Positions 1 through 7,901 of a DNA stretch of 25,534 nt are shown here, in pieces; positions within the stretch are counted from its first letter, which is position 1, and every line of letters starts with the position of its first letter. This stretch comes from Thalassiosira profunda (taxonomy: Eukaryota > Bacillariophyta > Thalassiosirophyceae > Thalassiosirales > Thalassiosiraceae). Under the pieces are notes generated by a model. That model was given only the letters and a program-made list of their open reading frames with translations, searched no databases and had not been told where the DNA came from. The DNA lies in NCBI GenBank assembly GCA_036939355.1, contig JALLAP010001712.1, forward strand, positions 1 to 25,534. Direction: 5' to 3'. Both the position numbers and the translations under genes were made by a program.

Positions 1-1
1 C

Positions 2-67
2 ATAGCTGGAGGAATTGTTGCCGGGAGAGCGATCAAAGAGAAGCCCGAAGTCTTCTGGGACATTTGA
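2..67 (+). CDS. possible C-terminal end of an upstream gene (partial)
   Basis: The frame starting at base 2 is open to a TGA at 65-67 and encodes about 21 residues ending in KEKPEVFWDI, preceded by a Gly/Ala-rich stretch (IAGGIVAGRAIK). The composition resembles a real protein C-terminus more than random sequence. It is very short, has no start in the window and cannot be assigned to a family. The opposite strand is also open here for about 35 codons (bases 107 to 1), so the strand itself is uncertain. Confidence 0.2.
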   Translation: MAGGIVAGRAIKEKPEVFWDI

Positions 68-799
68 TGAGTTGCAATTGAGGTTTGCAAGGAAGACCGG
101 AATTTAAGCTAGGGGTACTTTCTACTTTGTATCCGTTCTTCTTCTCTCCGGGGTCTGTTGGGTACCTAAAGAATTGCTGCGGGCGATTGATGATGATTCG
201 GGCCTTTGTGTTTTGTGGCTCACCGAGTTTCAGGGAAGAGGCCTTGACAGCGTCCAGGGATGGAGGCGCTCAGGGAAAGTTCGACGAGGCATCGAGTGTC
301 TTGGAAATCAAAGAGGCCTTTCGTCCGGTGACCTCGCAAGCTTCCGACCTTGAAGTTCAGCAGTTCTTCCGGCAGTTATTTTAGGGTTAACCTTGCGAGG
401 CAGTTGTTTACCTACAGCCGGCCCTACCTACGTATGTACATATGTATCCTTTTACAGGATCTCGCCGCCCTTATGCGATTTGAGACGAGCATCTCATTTG
501 GGTGTCTGCTAAGACGCAAGTTGCGACACATTAATCGTGAGCATCTCATTTATCTGTCCGAACGACACCTAGAGCGACACAAATGCTGCACAGAGAACTT
601 TCGGAAACAAAGGCTTTTCAGGCAGTTTCAGGCGGTCGAGGTCGGGCGGTGAAAAATCTTCTGGCTTGTTCTGGCCGAAAATCGCAGCGGAACTGAGCGG
701 AAGCGGGGCTTTTCAGACAACAAGTCAAGAGGCAGTTCATTTTCAATGTAACACACACACCTTCTCATTCTCCCAATACACATACATCTCGTGTCCAAG
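68..799. promoter_or_regulatory. non-coding region upstream of the HMG-box gene
   Basis: No convincing gene is seen; short open frames on both strands have no protein-like features. It contains a diverged tandem duplication of about 52 bp (487-589), a 10-bp palindrome TACATATGTA at 437-446 and an ACAC-rich stretch at about 751-762. The region just before 800 is the likely 5' UTR and promoter of the HMG-box gene. Confidence 0.45.
487..589. repeat. diverged 52-bp tandem duplication
   Basis: GAGCATCTCATTT occurs at 487-499 and again at 539-551. GCGACACA occurs at 523-530 and 574-581, in the same relative place. The intervening bases are partly conserved (TGTC in both). This is best read as one 52-bp unit duplicated once and then diverged. 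Confidence 0.6.
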
Positions 800-1681
800 A
801 TGGCCACCCGCGAGGCCGCCGCCGCCGCGGTCAGCGGAGGAACGGCCGCTGCCACGGCGAACAAGATCCCCGAGCGCCCGCGGAGGCCCTTGACCGCGTA
901 CAATCTCTTCTACCGCTACAAGCGGGCCAAGATCCGCGAGGCCAAGAAGCGCGGCGACGATTCGCGGGAGGCGATCGTCCGGACCATCAAGCGCTTGACG
1001 GGCCTCGAGGGGCACTCCTGGGATGACATCGTCGATATGTCGCGCGCGGAGGTGAACGCGCTCTGCCGCGCCGAGATCCGTTCCATCCTCATCGAGAACC
1101 TGACCCCCCGAGACACGACGCGTCGCTCCCACAAGTCCCAGCACGGCGCCATGAGCTTCCTCGAGCTGAGCCGGGCGATGATCGACGCGTGGAAGGAAAT
1201 CGATCCCTTCTCCCGGGAGGTCTTCGAGGGATTGGCGAAGGAGGGACGGGACGAGCACAAGCAGCGCCTGGCCGAATACAACGCGAGGTACCCGAACGCA
1301 CCAAGGAAGAAGTCCAAGAAGAAGAAGACGCCGTACAGCTCAAAGGCCAAGAGCTCTCAGTGCAAGAAGCCGCCTGCCTCGATTGCGAACGCTGGATCCA
1401 ACGAGGCTACTCCCAAGGCAGCCGTGTTGCAACCGTCAAGCTTTGCGAGGGTTACTCCGTTCGGATCCCTGGAGACGGACCTCGATCTGTACGGCTACGC
1501 GGAGACGGACCTCGATCTGGCGATGGAGCCCCTGCCGTTGTTTCCCAACATCCTCGATCTTGCAGCGCCACCCGCTGCCTCCACGACGAACAGCGAATTG
1601 GGCTCGTCCGATTCGAGCGACTCGGAGGAACAAGGCGAGACGACGGCCCGCGATTTCATGGCCCTCATCTCTTCGTTGTGA
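800..1681 (+). CDS. HMG-box domain protein
   Basis: Predicted 293-residue nuclear DNA-binding protein. The open frame extends to a GTG at 791, but the first ATG is at 800 in a good context (AAGATGG), so that start is used. Residues about 26-47 (PRRPLTAYNLFYRYKRAKI) match the first HMG-box helix. Residues about 118-164 (FLELSRAMIDAW...EGLAKEGRDEHKQRLAEY) match helices 2 and 3. They are separated by roughly 70 extra residues, an unusual insertion. A lysine-rich patch (RKKSKKKK, about 169-176) is a likely nuclear localisation or DNA-contact tail. The C-terminus is acidic, with a duplicated ETDLDL motif and a Ser/Asp/Glu run. No intron is needed. HMG-box architecture is well supported; the target and role (chromatin or transcription) are inferred from the family. 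The gene converges with the thioesterase 86 bp downstream. Confidence 0.85.
   Translation: MATREAAAAAVSGGTAAATANKIPERPRRPLTAYNLFYRYKRAKIREAKKRGDDSREAIVRTIKRLTGLEGHSWDDIVDMSRAEVNALCRAEIRSILIENLTPRDTTRRSHKSQHGAMSFLELSRAMIDAWKEIDPFSREVFEGLAKEGRDEHKQRLAEYNARYPNAPRKKSKKKKTPYSSKAKSSQCKKPPASIANAGSNEATPKAAVLQPSSFARVTPFGSLETDLDLYGYAETDLDLAMEPLPLFPNILDLAAPPAASTTNSELGSSDSSDSEEQGETTARDFMALISSL
1471..1519 (+). repeat. in-frame 30-bp tandem repeat in the HMG-box gene tail
   Basis: The 19-nt string GGAGACGGACCTCGATCTG occurs at 1471-1489 and again, identical, at 1501-1519. The period is 30 bp, so ten residues are repeated in frame and ETDLDL appears twice. Confidence 0.8.
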
Positions 1682-1767
1682 TTTGTGAAAATATTATTGG
1701 TAGTACCTAGGAGAAAGCGGATAACCGCTAATTGTAAAGACAATTAATGCATGAATCCGAGGATGCA

Positions 1768-2526
1768 TCACAATCGGCTCCGCAGCCTCACGTACACGCA
1801 CGTGGCATCGGCAAACACCTCCTCGCCCGCCGCGCTCTCCAACGTCGATCGAAAGAAGAGCTTCCGACCCTCCAGTCGTTCCAGGTACACTCTCATCACG
1901 CACTCCACCCCCGTCTTCAACGGCCGTTTGAAGTTGACCGACAAATTGGCCGTCACCCCGGGGCGATCGTTGGAAACGTAGATGGAGAGATGGTGCGGGA
2001 AGGGCGCCCATCCGTACGTGATGCCCTCATAGGCCCAGCCGCACGCCTCATCGAATAGGAGGGTGATCACGCCCCCATGAACGACTCCGTCGTGCCCGGT
2101 GAGGCGAGGACCTACCCGGCAGTGGAAATAGACGACCTGAATCGGCTCGCTGTCTGTTTGGCCACAATCGGTATCTTTGCAATTGCCCTGCACATCGCGT
2201 GCAAAGTATGTGTTGCCGTTGGCTTCGAAGCGTTCCAGCAACCCCGGACGGAGGAGGGATCCATAAACAGCGTGATTCGGCTCGTCGGGGTTCGGAAGCT
2301 TTGCAAAGGCGGCACCGGAGGAGGCAGCCATCGATGAAGCAGCATGATGTGATGGTCCACCTGTCGCGCGTCGACAATCGGCGGCCATCATGCCCGCCGC
2401 TGCAAATGCTGGAGGCCAAGCCGGTAAGACGGCGCCCAACCGGCAAGTAATTGGGCCGCTGGAGGAGGCGCGAGGCAGCGGGCAGTTCAATCTGGACGAG
2501 AGCGAGCGGAGCCGTCGGGGCAGCAT
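1768..2526 (-). CDS. hotdog-fold (4HBT/PaaI-type) acyl-CoA thioesterase-like protein
   Basis: A 252-residue protein if started at the ATG ending at 2526. The frame continues upstream to a GTG at 2613, but no earlier ATG is present. Residues about 149-164 contain HGGVITLLFDEACGWA, the HGG...D/E motif of hotdog thioesterases, followed by the family's strand motif ANLSVNFKRPLK. Family members hydrolyse acyl-CoA thioesters. The first 45 residues are Arg/Ser/Leu-rich with almost no acids, consistent with a mitochondrial presequence. Internal ATGs at 2391/2388 and 2331 would give a cytosolic form. The closest general layout is the THEM4/THEM5 or PaaI-like class, but the acyl substrate cannot be told from sequence. 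It is divergent with the gene at 2777 and converges on the HMG-box gene. Confidence 0.8.
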   Translation of the reverse strand: MLPRRLRSLSSRLNCPLPRASSSGPITCRLGAVLPAWPPAFAAAGMMAADCRRATGGPSHHAASSMAASSGAAFAKLPNPDEPNHAVYGSLLRPGLLERFEANGNTYFARDVQGNCKDTDCGQTDSEPIQVVYFHCRVGPRLTGHDGVVHGGVITLLFDEACGWAYEGITYGWAPFPHHLSIYVSNDRPGVTANLSVNFKRPLKTGVECVMRVYLERLEGRKLFFRSTLESAAGEEVFADATCVYVRLRSRL

Positions 2527-2776
2527 CGGCGGGGGTAGGTGTGGGTCGGATGGAGCTCGCAGCTCGCAGCTCGTGCCTCGTACGTGCCTCTCCCGTACGT
2601 ACTTAGGTACCACGGCTACCCCTACCTACTTTCCGCCAGGTAGGCCACAGGTAGGCCCGACGCCCGACCACGGGAATCTAGCCCGACGCTGGCCCGCCCG
2701 CCCAATCCCAACAAAACATCCCCTCCCCGCTCCCCGGCCGGCTCTGCCTCGTCGTCATTACACCGAGGTAGAGGCC
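2527..2776. promoter_or_regulatory. divergent promoter region with GGTA/TACC-type repeats
   Basis: This 250-bp spacer separates divergent genes. It contains CGTACGTAC-like strings (about 2579-2603) and CCTACC at 2621-2626 facing GGTAGG at 2639-2644 (an inverted repeat), with a further GGTAGG at 2650-2655. Similar GGTAGG palindromes occur at 14165-14181. A shared regulatory role is inferred only from position. Confidence 0.35.
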
Positions 2777-3784
2777 ATGAATGGCGCGGCTCGCACCACC
2801 TCCGAGCTCTGGCTGGCCGCTATCTCCGGGGCCGAGCGACGCGAGGCCTCAGAAGCGGCCGATTTCCTCCGCCATCTTAACGATGTCCTGCAGGACCAAA
2901 AGACCCGCGGAATGCTGAACGATCCTCCAGATTGTGCTCCTCCGCGTCCGCTCTGGGAGCAGCGGAGTGGGCCGGGAAATGTCCCTTATTATGATCCGTA
3001 TGCGCATCAGCCGCAGGTGCACAATATGATGGGAGAGCAAATAAGCAATGCTGCAAATCTGAATGCGACGCCGGCCGCGAGCACCACCCCCGACACTGCA
3101 AACCAGAATCCATTTTCGGTGTTTGGGGGTGGCAATGATTCAGACTCGGAGGGCTCTGACGAAATCTCAGACGAGGAGATCGTGTATCAAACTCCATCCA
3201 ACACAAAGTCTCCGATCGGCGACAAACACATGTCCAACCGCCGCATCCTCCTCCGCGTCTACTGCTCCCTCGCCGAGCTTCACTCCATGTGGGCCATAGA
3301 ATGCAGCCAACAAAAGAGGTGGACGGCCGGGGCGGACGAATTCGAGGCCGCGTTCAACACATTGCGCCTGGGGCAGTCCATTCTGGACGAGGAGCACGCG
3401 CGGCTGGCGCAGGCGACGGAGGCCCTCGCGCAGTACGGCCACGGCGACGCGGCGAGGGCGCAGCGCGACATCGACGCGCGGAAGGAGTGCGCCGCGCGAG
3501 ACTCGGAAATCGTCGCGGTGCCGCTGGCGTTCTTCTCGTCGAGCAAGGACCGGTTCGTCCACGCGGCGGAGAAGCGGATTGCTTACCTCGAAGACAAGCT
3601 GTTCGCGGAAAATTCCTCCCGCGCGGACAAAATGGCAGAGAGCAGTAGTTGGTGGACGAACAATCCCAATCCGTCGCACGATTATGCCGAGAAGCGGAAG
3701 ATGATCGAAAAGGAATTGGACGAGGCTCTCGAGGGGATGAACCGGACGCGCAAACTGAATGTTATTGGGGATATAGCCGTCTAG
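2777..3784 (+). CDS. unrecognised protein with acidic and helical regions
   Basis: A 335-residue protein starting at the ATG at 2777 (GAGGCCATGA). An open frame runs further upstream, but it overlaps the divergent promoter and the 5' part of the thioesterase gene, so that extension is not used. Residues about 70-115 are Asn/Pro/Tyr-rich and probably disordered. Residues about 120-135 are an acidic cluster (DSDSEGSDEISDEE) resembling casein kinase II sites. From about 153 onward the protein becomes helix-forming (NRRILLRVYCSLAELHSMW...). Long Ala/Glu/Arg/Lys-rich stretches follow, to about 240 and again at about 262-280, and may form coiled coils. No signal peptide or membrane segment is seen. 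I do not recognise a family. Codon use matches its neighbours. Confidence 0.7.
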   Translation: MNGAARTTSELWLAAISGAERREASEAADFLRHLNDVLQDQKTRGMLNDPPDCAPPRPLWEQRSGPGNVPYYDPYAHQPQVHNMMGEQISNAANLNATPAASTTPDTANQNPFSVFGGGNDSDSEGSDEISDEEIVYQTPSNTKSPIGDKHMSNRRILLRVYCSLAELHSMWAIECSQQKRWTAGADEFEAAFNTLRLGQSILDEEHARLAQATEALAQYGHGDAARAQRDIDARKECAARDSEIVAVPLAFFSSSKDRFVHAAEKRIAYLEDKLFAENSSRADKMAESSSWWTNNPNPSHDYAEKRKMIEKELDEALEGMNRTRKLNVIGDIAV

Positions 3785-4360
3785 AGGGAGGGTGTGCCAG
3801 TTTAGGGGAATGAGATATTGATATCGATATCACAACAACAATCTATCATGCATCGATGGGAACATCAACGCAACCTTTTGCTTCTATTGGGGGGGCACTG
3901 GGGCGCCGAGGGGAAGACAAGCTTTTATTATTCATCACGACGGCATCCTGGGATACCGATCGCAATTCATCTTTCATTGGGGAACTTAGTAGATAAAGGA
4001 AAACTTCATTGCATTGGATAAACAGAACGCATCTTTCGCTGCTGCATAACACTCAATGTGACGCCGCCCTGCCAAACCGAACTGGGGTCCCCGGACCTGT
4101 TTGTTGAATGAAAAAGACTCTCCTCAAGCAGCAAGACGCTAAAAATCGCCGAACGGATGAGCGAACAGTTGGCGACGGTACGTCATAGGTTAGGCAAATG
4201 GTATGATGAGCCGAAATGTTTTGATAGTAGTAATAGTATCGTATTCATCTTTTCAACACATAAAAAGAACTTTTTATTTAATTGCATTTATGCACCCCTA
4301 CTACTTACGTCTGAAGTCTCTCGCTCGCTTGCTGGGGCGCGAACACGGCCACGAGGAACC
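3785..4360. promoter_or_regulatory. intergenic region before the bHLH gene
   Basis: No gene is supported. A perfect 14-bp palindrome, TGATATCGATATCA, lies at 3819-3832, just after the stop of the preceding gene. The last 100 bp before the bHLH start are AT-rich (for example TTTTTATTTAATTGCATTTATG near 4268-4292), as expected for a core promoter. Confidence 0.4.
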
Positions 4361-6320
4361 ATGGCGACCCCCCACGACGAGGACACCCCGGCCAGCGGCG
4401 GCGGCGCCATCCCCGCGGAGTCGGCGCGGCCTCAAAGCGGCGGCGGTGACGGCGCGCCGCAGCAGGCGTTGCAACAGCCGTCCCCGGCCGACGGGGAAGG
4501 GGAAGGTGCACCCACAATTGCAACCGCCCCCATCCCGCCCACCGTCGATTCCCCCGCCCTCCGCGCCGCCGTCGCCGCGGTCGCCGAGCCCCCCCACCAA
4601 AACCACCTCAAGATCACCCACGAGGATTACGACTGGATGGGCGTCCTCGACACCCTCGAGGCCCACCCCGACGGCTGCTGGGGCGGGGCGTGCCATGATC
4701 CCCCGTGTTCCTCGCCCCGGTCCGGCCCCGCGGGCCACGGGCCGGGGCACGCCCTCCCGCCCCCGCATCCGCAGGGGACGGCCGAGGCGCAGGCGGCGTC
4801 TCTCGCCGCGTCGGCGGCTGCCATTGCAACCGAGGCAATTGCAAACAATGGGGCCGAGGCGGGCAAACTTTCCGCCGCCCCGTCCAACGCGCCCGTGGAA
4901 TCCGACGCCGGCGCACCAGCCACCAGCGGCAATTGTGGCAATGGGGACGCCAGGAAGCAGTCCCGCATCGAGAAGAAGCGCCACCGGGAGAAGCAGCGCC
5001 GGCTCGACACCAACGCGCAATTCGAGGCCCTGGCCGAGATCGTGAGGGAGATCGAGGCGGTGGACTTCGCGGAGGAGGCGCGGTGCAATTTGAGCTGCGC
5101 GGGGGGATCGTTGGGGAAGGCGAATCTGAACGCCCCCGTCCATGGCGCCGCCGTTTCGGGAGGTCCGGGGGCGCCTCCCACGCTGGAGGGGAAGTCGCCC
5201 GAAGAATCCCCCGCGGAGCCCAAAAAGCGCAAGGCCGGGGACGATCCCCACAGTCTAATGCNGGAAGTCGCCCGAAGAATCCCCCGCGGAGCCCAAAAAG
5301 CGCAAGGCCGGGGACGATCCCCACAGTCTAATGCCTCCCCCACCGACGGCCTTCAATCCCTCCAACCGGGTGGACCTCATCGCCCGGACCATCTCCCAGC
5401 TGTCCCGCTTCCGCGCCCTCCGCAGGCGCCGGAACGACGAGCTAGTGGAGGCCCGAAGGCGGGAGTGCCAACTGCGCAAGGAGGCGGACGAGCTCCGAAG
5501 AACGGTGGCGCACTACAAGGCCGTGGGGATGGGGGGAATGGGGACCATGGGGGGGATGGTCCAAAAGCCGCCGGAGAAGGTGATGATGATGGTGCCCATG
5601 ATGGTGCCCCAGGACGCCGTGGGGAGGATTGCGGCGGGGCATCCCGCCGCGCACCAATACGCAAGCGCGAGTTATGGGCAGGCCGTGGCTGCGTCTCCGT
5701 GGATGCCGACGACGGCTACCCATCCGATGGAAAACGTGCCATATCAGCAACCGGCGTATGGCCTCGGGGCGGCGGGAGCCCATCCGTTGCATCCTCCGGC
5801 AGCCGCGGCCCCACCGGCGCACCTGCAGCCATATTCTGACAACCCTTCAACGGCTGCGCCGCCAGCTGGAGGGGCTTCGATGGCCAGTCAGCAACTGCAG
5901 CCGCTGCCGCCTCCGGGCGCCCACGGTCCGCCGCCGGCACCATCCTACGCCTCGGCGGCGCTGCACCATTCTTCCGGCACGCACGCCCCTCCGCCTTCCG
6001 TGGCTCTGCCTCATACCGCCGTCCCGCCCGCCGCCATGGCCATGTACCCCCACCCTCCCACGGTCCCGGGCGGGATGCCCACGGTCGCCTTCGGGCGGCA
6101 CCCCCACCCTCCCGCCGCACAACCAATGGCTTCGGTGGCGCCCCCTCCCGGCATGCTAGCTCCGGCGCCTCCGCACGGCGCCGCGAATCCCGCCGGGGTG
6201 CCACCCGCGTTGCCGCCCGGGATGCACCCGCCGCAACAACTGCAACGACAGCCTCCGCCGGCGGACAAGCCGCCCGCCGCGCCGTCGGGGGGCGGGGGCA
6301 ACCTCGCCCACTGCGCGTAA
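4361..6320 (+). CDS. bHLH-zipper-like transcription factor (frame broken by assembly duplication)
   Basis: The start is the ATG at 4361 (AACCATGGC). The first segment reads to 5261, where a single N is flanked by two identical 72-nt copies. Counting only one copy (bases 4361-5261 plus 5335-6320) gives one continuous frame of 628 residues. Residues about 201-233 (RIEKKRHREKQRRLDTNAQF...) are the basic region and helix 1. Residues about 311-328 (NRVDLIARTISQLSRF) are helix 2, followed by a heptad-like Leu/Arg/Glu helix to about 362. The loop between the helices is about 75 residues, far longer than usual. The N-terminal 200 residues and the C-terminal 260 are Pro/Ala/Gly/His-rich and low complexity, typical of activation or disordered regions. 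bHLH proteins bind E-box DNA as dimers; target genes are unknown. Family call is firm, function inferred. Confidence 0.8.
5190..5334. repeat. 72-nt identical duplication around a single N (assembly join)
   Basis: Bases 5190-5261 and 5263-5334 are identical over 72 nt, with one N at 5262. Removing one copy plus the N (73 nt) restores the bHLH reading frame. The same 72 + N + 72 pattern occurs at 22022-22166 and 24823-24967, so an unmerged contig overlap is the likely cause. Confidence 0.9.
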
Positions 6321-6759
6321 ACAAACACGGTGGCGCTGGTGCTTGCTGCTTGGCAGGGTAAGGGAAGAGTGGGCGGGGGTCAATGGGCTGCCGATCAGGT
6401 TTGGAGGACCGGCGGATCGGGGAGGGACGGAAGGGAGATCGTCGTCGAATACCTAGAACAGTTGGAAGCTGGTGTTTATCGGAGGAGTTCCCATCATTGG
6501 CAGTGCCTGCACCATCGAGAAGTGATTCAGACACGGCCTACTGACGAGTCTCCTGGGTGTATTCAGAAGGAATTAAAAGGCGGGAAAGCTAGCGCAATTT
6601 ACAATACTAATTCCTCACGAATTCCTACCAGAAATTGATTTTTAAGCGATAAATCGCCGAAATTGGTATACTAATTCCTATTTACAATCTCACGATCCTT
6701 CCTTCTCTAAGACTAGAGCTTGAAAATGACCAAGTATTACCAATTAGATACCAATCTTC
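6321..6759. promoter_or_regulatory. intergenic region between the bHLH and tail-anchored protein genes
   Basis: No gene is supported; a 102-codon open frame at 6330-6638 has no protein-like character. CTAATTCCT occurs twice (6607-6615, 6670-6678). The second half is AT-rich and probably holds the terminator of the bHLH gene and the promoter of the next gene. Confidence 0.4.
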
Positions 6760-7828
6760 ATGTTGTTTGTTACGACGGCCGTGTCTGCGTGGCAGCGCAG
6801 CTGCTGGATATTTAAGAGCGATGGAGAGTACATAAACCTGATTTATCTTCGACTTTGGCCGAGGCGTTGCCCAGCCAGCTTCTCTGATGTGCAAGCCTCC
6901 CCAAATGCAAGACCAAGACCAACACATCTCGGGATGAGAATGCTGGGAACAAAGAAGGAAGGCACCGTGCCCACAAATCACCGCTGCATACCCAAACCAA
7001 AGCGATCGATGAAGAAGATACACCCAGACAGCAGCCAGGGAGCCGGAGAAGGCCGGGCGAGGCCCCAGAAGAAGGCAGGAGGGGCGGATGGCGCTCGAAG
7101 CCGGCACCCGTTGCGGGGGCCGGAGCGCGCGCCCGACGGCGACGGAGACGCTCCCATTCCTCCCATCCAAACTTCCGCGGCCTGCGACGCGATGGAAAAG
7201 GCGTCGAAGAACGCAAGGATCAAGAAACCGGAGATCGTCGGAGACGATGGGCCGGCGCCCGTGCCTCCGGCCCAGATTGCGGCAGGATACGAGGCAGCCG
7301 AAGCCGCCCGGAAGGGCACGGTTCGGGGCAAGGGCCGAGCTCTCATCGTTCCTGAAGAAGAAGAACCAAATGTGGCAAATGTTGTCGTCGAACGGCATCC
7401 TGGAGAAGAGAGAGGTGAGCTGATGATCCGGATGTGCAGTTGTTCATTTGACTCCTCTCTCTAAACGAATCGTAATTGCAGCTCGGGTCAGCCTTCCATT
7501 CTCTTCGACTTTGCCTGAGTCGAGCCAACCAGCTCCTCGAGGAGGAGGTGGCACTGTTGCAATAGACATTCGCCCCGTCCCAGACGACGGGAACGACGCC
7601 GCGTCGCCTACCGAGCCAGGGGCACCGATACTCGAGGCCACGCTGGTCGAGGAGGATGTGTACGATGCTACAGTGGTGCCCGCCGAGGCTACCAGCGGCT
7701 CTTTGGTGCCAAAGCAGCCCTCCAGCAACTCCGAGATGCGCATGTGGAAGTACATCCTCGTGGTTTGCTGTCTCGCGGTGGTCGGGATTGTCATGTTCGC
7801 CGTCGTCCGGCGAATGCAGAGTACCTGA
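6760..7828 (+). CDS. tail-anchored membrane protein, one intron
   Basis: Exon 1 is 6760-7414 and exon 2 is 7482-7828. The 67-nt intron 7415-7481 has GTGAGC and TTGCAG ends, and the phase-1 junction gives an Ala codon. The product is about 333 residues if the first ATG is used. ATGs at 6934 and about 7009 are realistic alternatives, because GC content and codon character become typical only after about 7000. The last 30 residues contain a hydrophobic helix (YILVVCCLAVVGIVMFAVV) followed by RRMQST, so the protein is probably C-tail anchored with its bulk in the cytosol. Exon 1 holds two related Pro/Ala-rich motifs (PIPPIQTSAACDAMEKA and PVPPAQIAAGYEAAEAA). No known domain is recognised. The intron and tail are well supported, the start is not. 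Confidence 0.6.
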
Positions 7829-7901
7829 CAAAAGAAACTACTCTAGCCTAAGTCCTAGCCGTGCGGTCCCAAATCCCAAACTCCGTACGTACACTTGCTC
7901 G

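Noticed and set aside
2390..2776. Upstream extension of the gene at 2777
   Set aside because: It would overlap the thioesterase coding region and run through the promoter; its composition is unlike a protein.
4301..5343. Long minus-strand open frames opposite the bHLH gene
   Set aside because: Gly/Arg/Pro-rich products typical of antisense GC-rich DNA; the plus strand encodes recognisable bHLH helices.
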